Origin: Chrysopilus asiliformis | Lineage: Eukaryota > Arthropoda > Insecta > Diptera > Rhagionidae | Direction of reading: 5' to 3' | NCBI GenBank assembly: GCA_964034945.1 | Contig: OZ035962.1 | Coordinates: 90,813,650 to 90,877,649 of the forward strand | DNA: 64,000 nucleotides | Shown here: piece after piece, positions 34,955 through 45,450 of the stretch | Layout: each line of letters begins with the position of its first letter | Position numbering within the stretch: the stretch's first letter is position 1 | Notes under the pieces: generated by a model | What the model was told of the DNA's origin: nothing | Databases searched by the model: none | The model's input: only the letters and a program-made list of their open reading frames with translations | Translations under genes and position numbers: made by a program

Positions 34955-35454
34955 TTGCCGAAAATCTAATGCTGTGTTTTTGCATGAAAAAACACTTATA
35001 TGCATCAAATACACGAAGTTTGCTTGTCAAATGTCAAGAATTGAGTGGTCCATAATTCCCCGACAAAAGTGGTCCACAATTCCCCGAATGCTCTTTTTTA
35101 CAATATGGCAGCTATTAGTAACACAATGCAAACTTCATGCAAAATTTCTTGTCAGTGTCGAATGCTTAAGGCTCCGCGAATATTATCAATATATTTACTT
35201 GAGTTGATTCTCGAAAAATGTGGTTAAATTTAAGCGAAACACAAAGTGAAAAAAAAAATTTCGAAGTATCACTTTTCTATTTGCTATCGAAGCGAGGTGA
35301 TAGTGCGTATACACAAGTCGAGTACTGTTAGGAAAATTAGCTTAACATGTGGCAAACTGATTACAGTTATTTGCAGCTACCAACCACTACTAGGGGGAAA
35401 AAAATGACGCTGGTCCGCAATTCCCCGTGGTCCAGAATACCCCAGTGTCCCCTA

Positions 35455-35836
35455 TATAAGGTGTTTTTTTCAACTCCATTTTAATGTTTAAATTTGAAGC
35501 ATTTTGGGTTTAAAAATTTTCCATTGGTGTTTGTAAAAAGTCCATTTAGAATTTAAAATAAATCCATTTATTTAAAATTACGCGGACCAAAACCCTACAA
35601 ATGTTGATTTTTTATAGCCAGTTTCAGATTATGGTGCTAGGTTTTAAAAAACCATTTCTCTCTCATTGCTGATTCATCATTTTTAAATTATATTTTATTT
35701 TTTTATTCTTTTGTTATATTTTTACCTATTCTAATTTTAATTTATTAAATTATAATTTATAAATTTGTATTTTTTACTTATCACAGACAAACTTTCCATA
35801 AAATCTTCTGAGCAAAAAATTCCTTGTTATACTCTA
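35455..35836. other. No gene seen
   Basis: Very AT-rich spacer between the pogo element and the next Helitron. Confidence 0.4.
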
Positions 35837-36187
35837 CCAGCTTGCATACCCGTCGTTGCCGGGTTAAGTTTTTTCAATTTTTTTTTTTATTTTTTTATGG
35901 TCTATGTTGGAGCTAAACTTCAGGCCAATCGGCTCGGTAGTTTCCATGCGAAAGGGTAACATAGAGGTAGAGCTAAGTTTCGTGATCACTTCACCCCCTC
36001 CCCTTACTCCCCCCACCCCTCGTGTTACTTTTCCGTATGTCTATGTTGGAACCAGAACTACCACAGACACTCATGCCAAATTTCAAGTCAATCGGTTTAG
36101 ACGTTTTTGCGTGAAAAAGGAACAGACAGACACACAGACAGACAGACAGACAGACAGACACCAACTCATTTTTATATATTAGTATGA
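35837..36187 (-). mobile_element. Non-autonomous Helitron, complete, minus strand
   Basis: On the minus strand: TC-ATACTAATATATAAAAATGAG, a (GTCT)n run (plus-strand 36124-36161), the TTGACTTGAAATTTGGCATG block, and a 3' hairpin ACCCG-GCAACGA-CGGGT followed by ATGCAAG and CTGG then T. CTGG satisfies the CTRR rule. It is 351 bp and shorter than its sister at 39.4 kb, lacking one internal block. It abuts family B copy 1. Confidence 0.75.
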
Positions 36188-36188
36188 T

Positions 36189-36307
36189 ATATCATATGGT
36201 AGTATATTAGATTTATTATACCGTTTGTAATGCATCAAACCAATCATCGGACACAGAAATAAACTACAGCAGGGTGTTGGGGATGACAAAAGATTTTGAT
36301 TTCCGCA

Positions 36308-36338
<31 letters not shown>

Positions 36339-36822
36339 GAACATAATAACTTTCGAAAGGATTGAGCTAGAGATTTGAAATTTTGAATAGTTGCGTTTCT
36401 CGTAAATGGCTAGGCTTAGTTCTTGAACGGGCGAAATCGAACCATTCCTTTCCCCTCCCCCATACAAACGAAATAGTATTTTGCAATTTTCTCGAAAACG
36501 GTGAGTCGCATTGAAAAATTTATAAAGGTAAAATGTATTTAGTATAGTATTTTACATACTTATCCATACATCAAAATCTAATTGAACCTTTCCTTCCTCC
36601 CTCCCCATACAAATTGAATACTTTTTTCATATTTTTTTTCTAAAACGGTGAGTCGTATTGAAAAATGTATAAAGGTTTAGAATATGATTTTACATATTCA
36701 TTCCATACATCAAAATCCAATCGGATCACTCCTTTCCCCCTCTCCTATACAAATGGATTTTTATAAATAGACATTTTGTCTGTCATCATATAGAGTATTT
36801 GACTACTTTTCTTATATTTTGT
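36189..36822 (+). mobile_element. DINE-1-like element, family B copy 1
   Basis: The 5' end carries ATATCATATGGTAGTATATT, an approximate inverse of the 3' CATCATATAGAGTATTTGAC (36784-36803). Next come CCGTTTGTAATGCATC, a short (GTCT)7 run (36309-36338), ATAATAACTTTCGAAAGG and two or three repeats of the module ending TCCATACATCAAAATCxAAT-CxCCTCCCC. Family B therefore shows internal module duplication as well as the A-type layout. Confidence 0.65.
36309..36338 (+). repeat. (GTCT)7 microsatellite
   Basis: Pure GTCT run inside family B copy 1. Confidence 0.9.
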
Positions 36823-39044
36823 TCAATTTTTAAATACAACCCTGACAACTTCACTTTACAATATAGCAGTAATTGTAACAATCACGTTTGGCTGAATGTT
36901 GATAGAAAGGATTCCCAGTCACAACTTTTAAACTGAAAATTCATCACAATAATGTTGAAAATGCATTTCGTGAAACGCACTTTTAATCCGAGAATGAAAG
37001 AACAGCTTAACACTTTCGCACCCAGTGTCCTTTCGAGAAAACATATGAAAATTGTCATGCACGTAAAGTTATAGATGTAGGATTTGGTTTTTTGGCTATA
37101 TTGTGGAAATTTTTTTTTTTTTGCTTTCGGGAGTGAAAGGGTTAAGCATTTTTTTTTGTTCATATTACAATTATGTAGCAAAGGTACTCGTATAATGATT
37201 ATCGCAGGGCAGACGACAGTTACACATCTCCGGTACAGAATAACCTGCTATATCCTTGATTAAAAAAAGGGTTTTTTTTGGTAAATTATTTCCACAATCC
37301 AAATGCCAAACAAAAGAGTGAAAAGGCTGCAGTTAGATTTTTGGTGGATCGTGGAGAAACATGGCAAAAGGCATATTTTGGAATATGAGAACATTAGGGC
37401 AGAAGGATCGCCCACCCTTGGCCGTGTGTGTGAATGACGACATAGGGTGAGATATTAAACGCTTCTTGAAGCACATACTCATCTTAATTACCATTCATAA
37501 TCATTTGGTTTCATCAAGGGTAGACGTACAGACAATCGTCAATATGGTTGAATGGGGTTGAAGGGTTGTGGGCCATTGCCTGGTAGTTGATTTGCTGATG
37601 GCTGTCAGACGGTTGACTAGAGTTGGTTGGTCGGTCGTCTTTTCCTATTTTGGCTCCCCATTTAGAGACGTTCATTCCAATTGTGGTTATTAACAAAAGT
37701 GTCGTTTTTGTATGAACACTGGCTGGTAAGTTCCTTTTCCTCTATTTAGACTCGTCTAACTAAACCGAAAAAGCCACGTGCCATATTGCTAAATACTGAA
37801 ATTGCGCTAAATTACCATTAGACCCTTTGTTGGCCGCACTCTAAGCGGAATAATTGCTCAATGAACAAATATGAAGCCATTGACTTTAAGACTTTGAAAT
37901 TTGTAACAACAATTAGGTGGCTTAGGTTTGAAATGATCGTTAAAAATCAAATAAAAAAAAACTATATTCTAAAAGGAAGAATAGTAGCATTAATATTAAT
38001 TAGAAAAAATCCCCTGCGTTTTAAATTATCAGAAACAAAAATTTTAGTTCACGAGGGAGTAAAATTTTTTGTAACATTTCTAAATGGAATATAAGTTGAT
38101 GTTGTGCATGTTTTTGATTCAATTAAATTGTATGGAAGATTGGCAGATACATTAGATTCCGACAGGCTAATTATAATTGTCATAATTAATCATATTTACG
38201 TATGGGTGTGGTTTGTATGCAGCAAAAAGCAAAATTATGTTCATTCGATCTTAAATCAAGAGGAACTTCATCTGGAATTTTGAAGGGTGTCATTTTGATA
38301 TACATTAAAATAAATTGAAACAAGAGCAAAATCAATCCGGATAGAATACATATCAATGTTATTTAAGATATTTTACTATATTCAATTCCCAATATCCTCT
38401 CTGTATATAACCTATAGTTATCCATTCTGTATCTACTTGTTGGTCTAAAGTTAGTTTTCTCATAAGTATCGTTTTTGATACTCCATTAACACCTAATGGG
38501 TATACTCAATGATAGAATTACCTTTTGTTCTCATAAAAGATCAGTATATTGTTTATCACCAAAAAAAAACCTGTGAATGAGATCCTATTCACATATCCTC
38601 GTATGAAGCATTTATCTATGATAGACTTGAGTTAATTTTCTAAAAACACTGACAACACAAAAGGGGTTCATCATCTATGGTGAAAAATGATTTTCAGCTA
38701 GAGAATTAAGTCATATCCCATATAGATTATTTATGATGATTATATAACAGGTTCATATTATATTCAAGGAAAGGTAGGAATGATGTTAATTATTGTATAA
38801 TGATGATTATGATGTTTTACACTAAATACAAATTAACACATAAATTATCTTTCCTATCTGTTTTCCATTTGTTTGAGCCATCACTCATACCCTTTTCTCC
38901 AAATAACCAAAAACTGTTACACATGGGTTACGTGACGGTCGCACAACGTGGGCCTCAAAATAATAAGGTTACAAATACTGTCACACGTCATAAGAACGTT
39001 GCTGGAAAATTTATGCTACCGTTTTTATCCCTATTTTTTTTTTG
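36823..39044. other. No gene seen
   Basis: AT-rich. The segment 37501-37700 is less AT-rich and has a 60-codon minus-strand frame without motif. No repeats or elements recognised. Confidence 0.4.
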
Positions 39045-39400
39045 GTGACTATTATTACAAAATAAGATCCATAAAAGATTGGCCACAGTTTTTTGAAAAT
39101 TTCTCGGAATTTATGCGGATTTGGGAAAAAATGAACACAACAGAATTTAAAGGATACACAACTTTCTGCATTTTTTGGTTTAACGGTTTTATTGTGTCTG
39201 TAACGGTTCTCAAGATATTTGAAAATGTTAAGTTCTTGAAAATCTCTCGAAAATTATGCGCTTTTATGTAAAAATGCATGTACCTAAATTTGAAGGAAAT
39301 AAAATTTCGTAAATATTCTTTCCTTTACAGGGTTTTACGTATCTTTAACGGTTCTCGATGAAGACTGTTTTAAAGGCAGTAGAATGAAAATTCCTGACAT
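39045..39400 (+). mobile_element. 3' part of family C element
   Basis: Shares TGAAAATTTCTCGGAATTTATG, ACACAACAGAATTTAAAGG and GTAACGGTTCTCAAGATATT with the 3' halves of family C copies at 32.4 and 45.4 kb. The 5' block and GTCY array are missing. A second partly duplicated 3' module follows (39225-39360). Confidence 0.45.
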
Positions 39401-39428
39401 GTAATAATTTTGTTGGGAACATAAATCA

Positions 39429-39911
39429 TCATACTATTATATAAAAATGAGTTGGTGTCTGTCTGTCTGGCTGTCTGTTCCTCTTTCACGCAAAAACGGC
39501 TGAACCGATTGACTTGAAATTTGGCAAGAGTGTCTGTGGTAGTTCTGGTTCCAACATAGGCATACGGACAAGTAGCGCGAGGGGTGGGGGGAGTAAGGGG
39601 AGGGCGTAATTTTGAAACTTAGTTTTTGCGCAATGTTACTCTTTCGCGGGGAAACTACTGAACCGATTGGGCGGAAATTTGGCATAGATGTTCGTCGGGG
39701 GTCCAGCCCCAACATAGACCCATTAAAAAGTAGCCCGAGAGGTGGGGGAGTAAGGGGAGGGGGTAAAGTGATCTCGAAACTTAGCTCTTCCACTATGTTA
39801 CCCTTTCGCGGGGAAACTACCGAGCCAATTGGCCTAAAGTTTAGCTCCAACATAGACCATAAAAAAAAATTTGAAAAAACTTAACCCGGCAACGACGGGT
39901 ATGCAAGCTAG
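39429..39911 (+). mobile_element. Non-autonomous Helitron, complete, plus strand
   Basis: The best-preserved copy. It starts A/TC-ATACTATTATATAAAAATG, with a (GTCT) run at 39458-39478. Two internal repeats of the block with GGGGAAACTACxGAxCCxATTGG follow. The 3' hairpin ACCCG-GCAACGA-CGGGT lies 7 nt before CTAG (39908-39911), followed by T. There is no coding capacity for a Rep/helicase. The open frames on both strands (90 and 138 codons) are by-products of the repeated blocks. Confidence 0.85.
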
Positions 39912-41245
39912 TTCCCTATATTTTACTAGCATTGAAATGAACAAAATGTTCTCTAATTTTGACATAATACTTAGAAAAGAAAATCGATAAATCTTTAAAT
40001 AACGCCTGAAATCTCTGTTAAAATCAACTGCAAAATGATTTAGTAAGCAGAAAGCGACCATGACACATCCTACAGTCATGGTCTGGAAAAAGTTTTATTG
40101 TCGTATGATTAGAAGCTATAAGAGGCCGACAACATAACAACGAAGCAAAATTCAATTCGATCCTATTTCCTGGATTGCAGGCAGACCGATGGCAGCCATC
40201 TGAGTCCTGATGGTATAGAGTCCTGCTTGTCCTCCAATATCTGACTATAAATTATAAGCTCCGTCCAAAGTTGAAAATGCTAAGCTTCTGCTGTCAATGG
40301 TGTTCGTTTTGGTTTTACTTGTTTGGCGTATCCAATTCCTGTGATACGATGTCCTCTTTCACCGAAAAGATGAATGTTCTGAGGGTAGGTCCGATTCGCC
40401 TAATATATATGTATATATTATATAGAAGCTATAAATGATCAGCAAGAACTTGACGGTGAACACAGCTATACGAGTAGACTCGATGAGCGCTTTTTGTTGG
40501 TTATACATAAAATTCACCAGCTGTAAATCCATGTGTATAAATAAATATATCTGAAAGATCGTAAATACTGTCTATATTATGGAAGGATATATCCGACGGA
40601 CCACTGCGAACAACTATTGCCGCTGCCCGTTATGTCCTTTGCACAAATATAAAGTTTTTTTTTTCCTAATATATACGAACGTTTAGAGACGGATAGCGCT
40701 GAAGGACAATAACAACAAAGGGGGAATCATTGAATGCGGAAGTGGGACTATTCCCTTAGTATAGCACTGGGATGCAAATAATAATTATTTTTCCCCTCAG
40801 TCACGTTCTAATGAAAGATCGTAAATTATGAACAGATGAGGCTTTGATATGTCACTAAAGACGAGAATTATGAAAATTTCCTCCACTATAGCTGATGATT
40901 AAAATCAAGGAGGTCTATCTGCTAGGGGCATTCCATTACACTTCACAAAATATTATTTCTTTCCACATAAATTGTCATCTATTTATATATATATTTACAT
41001 ATCTATTCATCAGTTCGTTTTTCCCTTTTCTAACCCCCGCCAGGTCAGGCAGGATGTTTTATTATTGGCACAAGTGGATTTGATGGTGAATGGCAGGGTT
41101 CCTTCGAGACTAATTACTAATAAAAATCTGAAATGAAGAATGACAAAAATGCATGTGAATGTTTTGCAATATTGGAGTTCTGTATTGTAAGGGTAACCAT
41201 ATTTTTTTTGTCAATCCGAGACAAGATGAACAACAAATTTTATAT
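39912..41245. other. No gene seen
   Basis: AT-rich spacer with TATATA runs near 40407-40424 and 40985-41001. Nothing recognised. Confidence 0.4.
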
Positions 41246-41571
41246 AAAAAGCATTCGAAAAATTACAATTGCCAGGGGCCAATCTTCAAATACTCTATAT
41301 GACGACAGACAAAATTTTTATCAAAAAAAAAATCCATTTGTATAGGAGAGGGGGAAAGGAGTGGTTCGATTGAATTTTGATGTATGGAATAGTTATGTGA
41401 AATGATATTCTAAACATATTTTATCTTCTGTGATACGATGCACAGTTTTCGAAAAAACAGTAAAAAAAAATATTCCATTTGTACAGGAGAGGGAGGGATG
41501 CAGTAGTCCAGTTGGATTTTGATGTACGAATGAGTTATGTAGAATTTTATTCTGAACACATTTGACCTTAA

Positions 41572-42587
41572 CCCTAATCCGGTGGCACCTCTGAATTACA
41601 AGTACAGTGGCAGGGGTGCTATCTCACCCCAATATAATATGACATACAAAGAATACACAAGTATGTTAATATATTATACCAGATGAGATTATTTATTTCA
41701 TTCGTAACAAATTACAATGAGTTTAGTTCACTGAAGATGACACATTAGAGGTGGAACTATGAGAAGAGGTGGATGTTCCTTGTGTTGAACAGGTAGCAGA
41801 TATCTCATTTAAGAATTTCACGCAATGGATCTGATAATGCTGATGACATACGTTCTTCTGGCACCTATCGCACACTGTCTTCGACTTTTTATCATCCTTC
41901 CGTGGGCATAAGTGACATCTAGCCTGCTCAAAAGAAGAGGAAAAGTCATATAGAACGCTGTTCCTAAATACCATATTTATATTTATATATTATATTAATT
42001 ACCTGTTTCCGTGGTAGACGCTCAGTCATTCTGGGATATTCAATAGGAATTGCATGATCCAACGCATGAAATGCTTCTTTTACTGATTTTTATAAATTTA
42101 CACCTGTGTTCTTTCGAAAATCAATTTCCTTTGCACACAATTCACGAGAAAGTTCAATAAGTTGTGATTGCCGAAATCTTCTTTTATTAGAGGTAGGATC
42201 GTGGAAATGGCGATAAGAAATGACAGGTGCGAGGGCAGCAACGTCGAGCAAATTCTAAAATACAATCATGGGCCAACGTCTAGGCTTCCGAGAGCAAGTA
42301 TATGTACTAACCATATGATCAAATAGGTCCACGCCACCTTTGTTTTTGTTATAATTATATGCATTGGGGTGACTTTGAACCCCAGGCACTGAATTTGTAC
42401 AGTTTTGAAAAAAAATACAGAAAAAATATTTAACGAAATCCCAGATCGTCAAACACATCAAATTCTATATAAAACAAGATTTGTAGTAGTAGCTAAAAAT
42501 CCCAGCTCTCAAAAGTTGATAGAAAAAAAAATATGCCGTTTCAAAGTTGGGCTGGGGTGACTTTGAACCCCTGACACCGGATTAGGG
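41572..42587 (-). mobile_element. PiggyBac-like transposon, internally deleted
   Basis: Flanked by TTAA on both sides (41568-41571 and 42588-42591), with terminal inverted repeats CCCTAATCCGGTG (13 bp identical). Subterminal inverted motifs lie near both ends (AGGGGTGCTATCTCACCCCA on the left, GGGGTGACTTTGAACCCC on the right). The minus strand encodes the C-terminal part of a piggyBac transposase. TTAA targeting, CCC-starting ends and the transposase agree, so the superfamily is secure. At 1.0 kb it has lost more than half of a typical element. Confidence 0.9.
41723..42461 (-). pseudogene. PiggyBac transposase C-terminus, intron-containing, with two stops
   Basis: From the right: YNYNKNKGGVDLFDHM carries the KGGVD motif that holds the last catalytic aspartate. 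STYTCSRKPRRWPMIVF follows, then an in-frame TAG (42256-42258), a helical segment (NLLDVAALAPVISYRHFHDP), an in-frame TAA near 42090, and KEAFHALDHAIPIEYPRMTE. A GT-AG intron of about 79 nt (41924-42002) joins LPRKQ to a cysteine-rich finger: CHLC, CDRC and CHQH with a last IHC, then a Ser/Thr-rich tail to the stop at 41723-41725. This matches the cysteine-rich C-terminal domain of piggyBac transposases. The N-terminal and first two catalytic regions are missing. Apart from two stops the frame is intact, so it is fairly young. Confidence 0.85.
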
Positions 42588-43016
42588 TTAATAAATTTTT
42601 CAATATGACGCACTGTTTTCGAGAAAATTGTAAAAAAAAACTGTTTTATTTGTATTGGAGAACAGGAAAGGAATGGTCTGATTTTGCCTGTTCAAGAACT
42701 TAACCTAGTCATTTGCGAGAAACGCATTTGTACAAAATTTCAAGTCTCTAGGTCAATTGTTTCGAAAGTTATGGTGTTAACGGACGGACAGACGGACAGA
42801 CATGCGGAGATCAAAATCTTTTGTCATCCCTAACTCGAGGGTGTTGTTCATTTTTTTGTCCGATGCCTTATAAACGGTATATTAAATCTAATATACTCCT
42901 ATATGATATATCATATAGAGTAGAAAAACTTTATTAGGACGAAAATCGTGGAAAAAAATTATTAATATGCGCCGCAAGCGAAATTCTACAAACAGAAAGC
43001 GGCGTAGGTGTTTTAA

Positions 43017-44777
43017 CCTTCATAGGGTCTTATGGTCACTTTCGACCAAAAGCATAATGTTTGGTATCATAACTTCTATAATTTTAAATATTTTAAGTAG
43101 ATATTTTAAATCTGTGCTTCTTTTTTTCAAATACACCTTTTTCAATCAATAAAATAAAAAAAGTTATGTCAGATTTTTGTGTATAAAAAAACTCACATTG
43201 AAGGCCCTTTGGTCGAAAATGACCATAATCAGTTTTAGACATTTTTGAAATATAATATGCCCTGGTATTTTTAGTAATATTCTTGAAAGTATCAAAAGTC
43301 ATTACTATTGAAATTTGAAAAAGTGAATTATTTCTAATATTATTTTACACTGCGTTTCTCTCACGGTTATATCAAGATAATAAATAGTTTTTACTTATTT
43401 TGTTGAATGAAGAAACAATTACTTCTTTATCGATACATATAGCTTGAATTTGAAAAATGTGTAATCAAAATTTGACGAATTTTGAAATTGAAGACTTGAA
43501 TATGATGAGCGTCGAAGAGAAGAGGTCTTCGAAATTGAAGACAATCGTGCCTATTCTGGAATCCGAAATAGCGTTAAGTTTTAAGTTCGATTTCCCCTCA
43601 ATTTGTATTCTTGATCCGCTGCGTCTCACTTCTGTTCGATTCACTATGATTAAGTAACGTTTTCTGGGTAGAATTGCAAGTTGTAAATTTCAGAATAGCA
43701 GAATACCAATTGAGTTTCGAATCGAATCGACTGAGTTTGGTTTTACGTGTTAACTTCGAATTCCAGAATAGCCATGAATATATCAGAAAATAATAAATAT
43801 TTCTCGTCAGATGATGATGAAGTTTTTGATAATGACCCCAATTGACCAATGTTGGAATTTTTGTACCGTGTCCAAATGTACCACGCAATTTTCCTTTATA
43901 AAGTTTAAGAATATTTGTGGGAACATTTGGAATTATGGACCTTATGGTACAAAAAGGACCATTTTCACAGGAAAAAATCTTGGATTTCCAGTCAAAATTC
44001 CAAAAATCGTACCTTCGGTACTTGGTACAAGGTGATTGGAAATCCAATTGGTTTTCCAACCAATTTGGTCAATTGGGACGATGATCATGAAACCTTGTTG
44101 TCAAAAGATAAATTAATTCTATGGCAATCAGAGCCATTTCAAACATCAAAAAAAAGTTTTTTTTACATATTTTATACAAGAATCAAATATGTCCCTTATT
44201 TTTTTTCTATACTAGCAGACCATACGTTCCCAGCTTAAAGTTTTTTGTATAAATTTTAGAATGCCAAAAAACTATAAATAACTTAAAAGCTTTTTAAAAA
44301 ACCTTACAGGACCTTCTGTTTCGAGTTTTGAAAATTTAATACAGGATTTATGATCAGCGACCCCTAAAACCCCAAATTGCCATTTTTCCCTGGAAAAAAT
44401 GGGAAAAAGGATATTTGCGTTATCCTTACAGGACCTTCCATTTCGAATAGCTAAAAACCGGCTCCTGGCAACCCAGATCATTTTACAAAAAACCGCGTAA
44501 AAATCGGTCCATTAGTTTTTGAGTTTTGTAACTTCAAACCAACCAACCAACAACCTTCCATTTTTATATATACATATATAGATAAAAATGAACTATTATT
44601 TTCTTTTTGTTAACAAAATACTTTTGTTTTTGTTTTGTAATTTTAAGATACTGAAATACAAATATTAAATATTGTAGAAAACATACTTATAAAGAACTTT
44701 TCATCGATAAACTACGCATTGGTCGAAAATGACCACTAAGATACTTAACGTGCATCAGAATAAGGGACGTATGAAGG
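43017..44777 (+). mobile_element. Second TTAA-flanked element, probably piggyBac-like
   Basis: TTAA lies at both borders (43013-43016 and 44778-44781) and the ends share CCTTCATA. Inside both ends sits an inverted motif TTTTCGACCAA/TTGGTCGAAAATGACC (43029-43052, 43207-43229 as inverse, and 44714-44737). A short acidic frame (43774-43845, with FSSDDDEVFDNDPN) resembles the acidic N-terminus of piggyBac/PGBD proteins but meets a stop. No catalytic region is recognisable. A complete Helitron sits inside. Confidence 0.5.
44212..44582 (-). mobile_element. Non-autonomous Helitron, family D, complete
   Basis: On the minus strand it starts TC-TATATATGTATATATAAAAATG and carries a GGTTGGTTGGTTTGAAG run. 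It contains the ATATCC/GGGAAAAATGGCAATTTGG block and ends GGGAACGTATGGTCTG with CTAG then T (plus-strand 44212-44215 preceded by A). It is 371 bp, inserted into the TTAA-flanked element at 43017-44777, and is the reference copy for the decayed relatives at 8.5 and 55.4 kb. Confidence 0.7.
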
Positions 44778-45204
44778 TTAATCAAGAGATACACCGTCGT
44801 AAATGAAAATTAAGTTAAATTTTCGCCATCCTTACAGTTTATAAAAAATCGCAATGGAAAATGTTAAAATACCAATAAAGAGAAATACACCACAGGTTAA
44901 ACCTTCTGAGAGGTTACACACTTTTCGTGGGAAATTGTTGACGAAATGCGCCACAGGCGAAACAATTGTGCGTTGGAGCAACCTCCAACCGTATTACAGT
45001 ACATTTTGAATATTTAGTGTTCATTTTTTTAGAGTTTGAAAAATTACAACATTTTTTTTAACCATACGCGCCGACAACATGCTCAAATCCAGAATTGTCC
45101 CGACAACTACGGGGCGTATGGTCACCCTGTATATATAATATTTATCATAGGGGAAAATTACTTTGAAAACAAAACAAAAGAAACCCATATTGGATATTTG
45201 AAAA

Positions 45205-45450
45205 ATTTAAAATGAAGATTGAGGGATTTTTATTTTCCTCTTCTATACAAGGAAGGGATTGTATTCATGACGGATACCTACTCGAGAACGGGGACAGATA
45301 GAAAATATGTGATCAATACGAAATCCATTTCGGGCAAAATTATGAGGATGTTCTGCATTTCCTTTAACGATTTTTACGTACCATCAACGGTTCTCAAGAT
45401 ATTTAAAAAAATTATTTTTTGCATATTTTTCCGAAACTAAATATTGCGGA
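45205..45450 (+). mobile_element. Family C element without its GTCY array
   Basis: GATTGTATTCATGACGGA, CTCGAGAACGGGG and GATCAATACGAAATCC match the 5' block of copies at 31.9 and 60.9 kb. The text then passes directly to the 3' block (TTTACGTACCATCAACGG-TTCTCAAG) with the array and surrounding sequence deleted. Confidence 0.5.

Larger units (their letters stand above)
33924..35452 (-). mobile_element. Pogo-like DNA transposon, internally deleted
   Basis: Ends are inverted repeats of about 28 bp: GGGGAGACTGGGGTGTTCTG then GACCGC on the left, and the complement GGGGACACTGGGGTATTCTG then GACCAC on the right. TA flanks both sides (33922-33923 and 35453-35454). Further TGGTCCACAATTCCCCG-like motifs lie inside both ends. 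A TA duplication and a transposase remnant ending in a PHD-like finger (34258-34434) fit insect pogo elements. It contains a Helitron insertion, and most of the transposase gene is gone. Confidence 0.65.
41246..42918 (-). mobile_element. DINE-1-like element, family B copy 3, split by a piggyBac element
   Basis: On the minus strand it begins with CATATAGGAGTATATTAG, then CCGTTTATAAGGCATC, a short GTCY run (42781-42801), AACTTTCGAAACAATTGACC and the conserved modules. It ends TCATATAGAGTATTTGAAG-ATTGGCCCCTGGCAATTG. The piggyBac-like element at 41572-42587 interrupts the TCTGAACACATTTGACC/TTAA/TAAATTTTTCAATATGACG module, which can be read intact in the sister copy at 23.0-23.2 kb. Confidence 0.7.

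Noticed and set aside
39437..39884. Opposing open frames of 138 and 90 codons in the Helitron at 39.4 kb (similar at 34.5-35.1 kb)
   Set aside because: Both strands are open over internally repeated Helitron blocks. No Rep or helicase motif is present.
45059..45135. Inverted CCATACGCGCC / GGGGCGTATGG pair and a CACCCTG end, possible hAT-type mini-element
   Set aside because: Only about 70 bp, the left copy lacks the CAGGGTG end, and there is no duplication.
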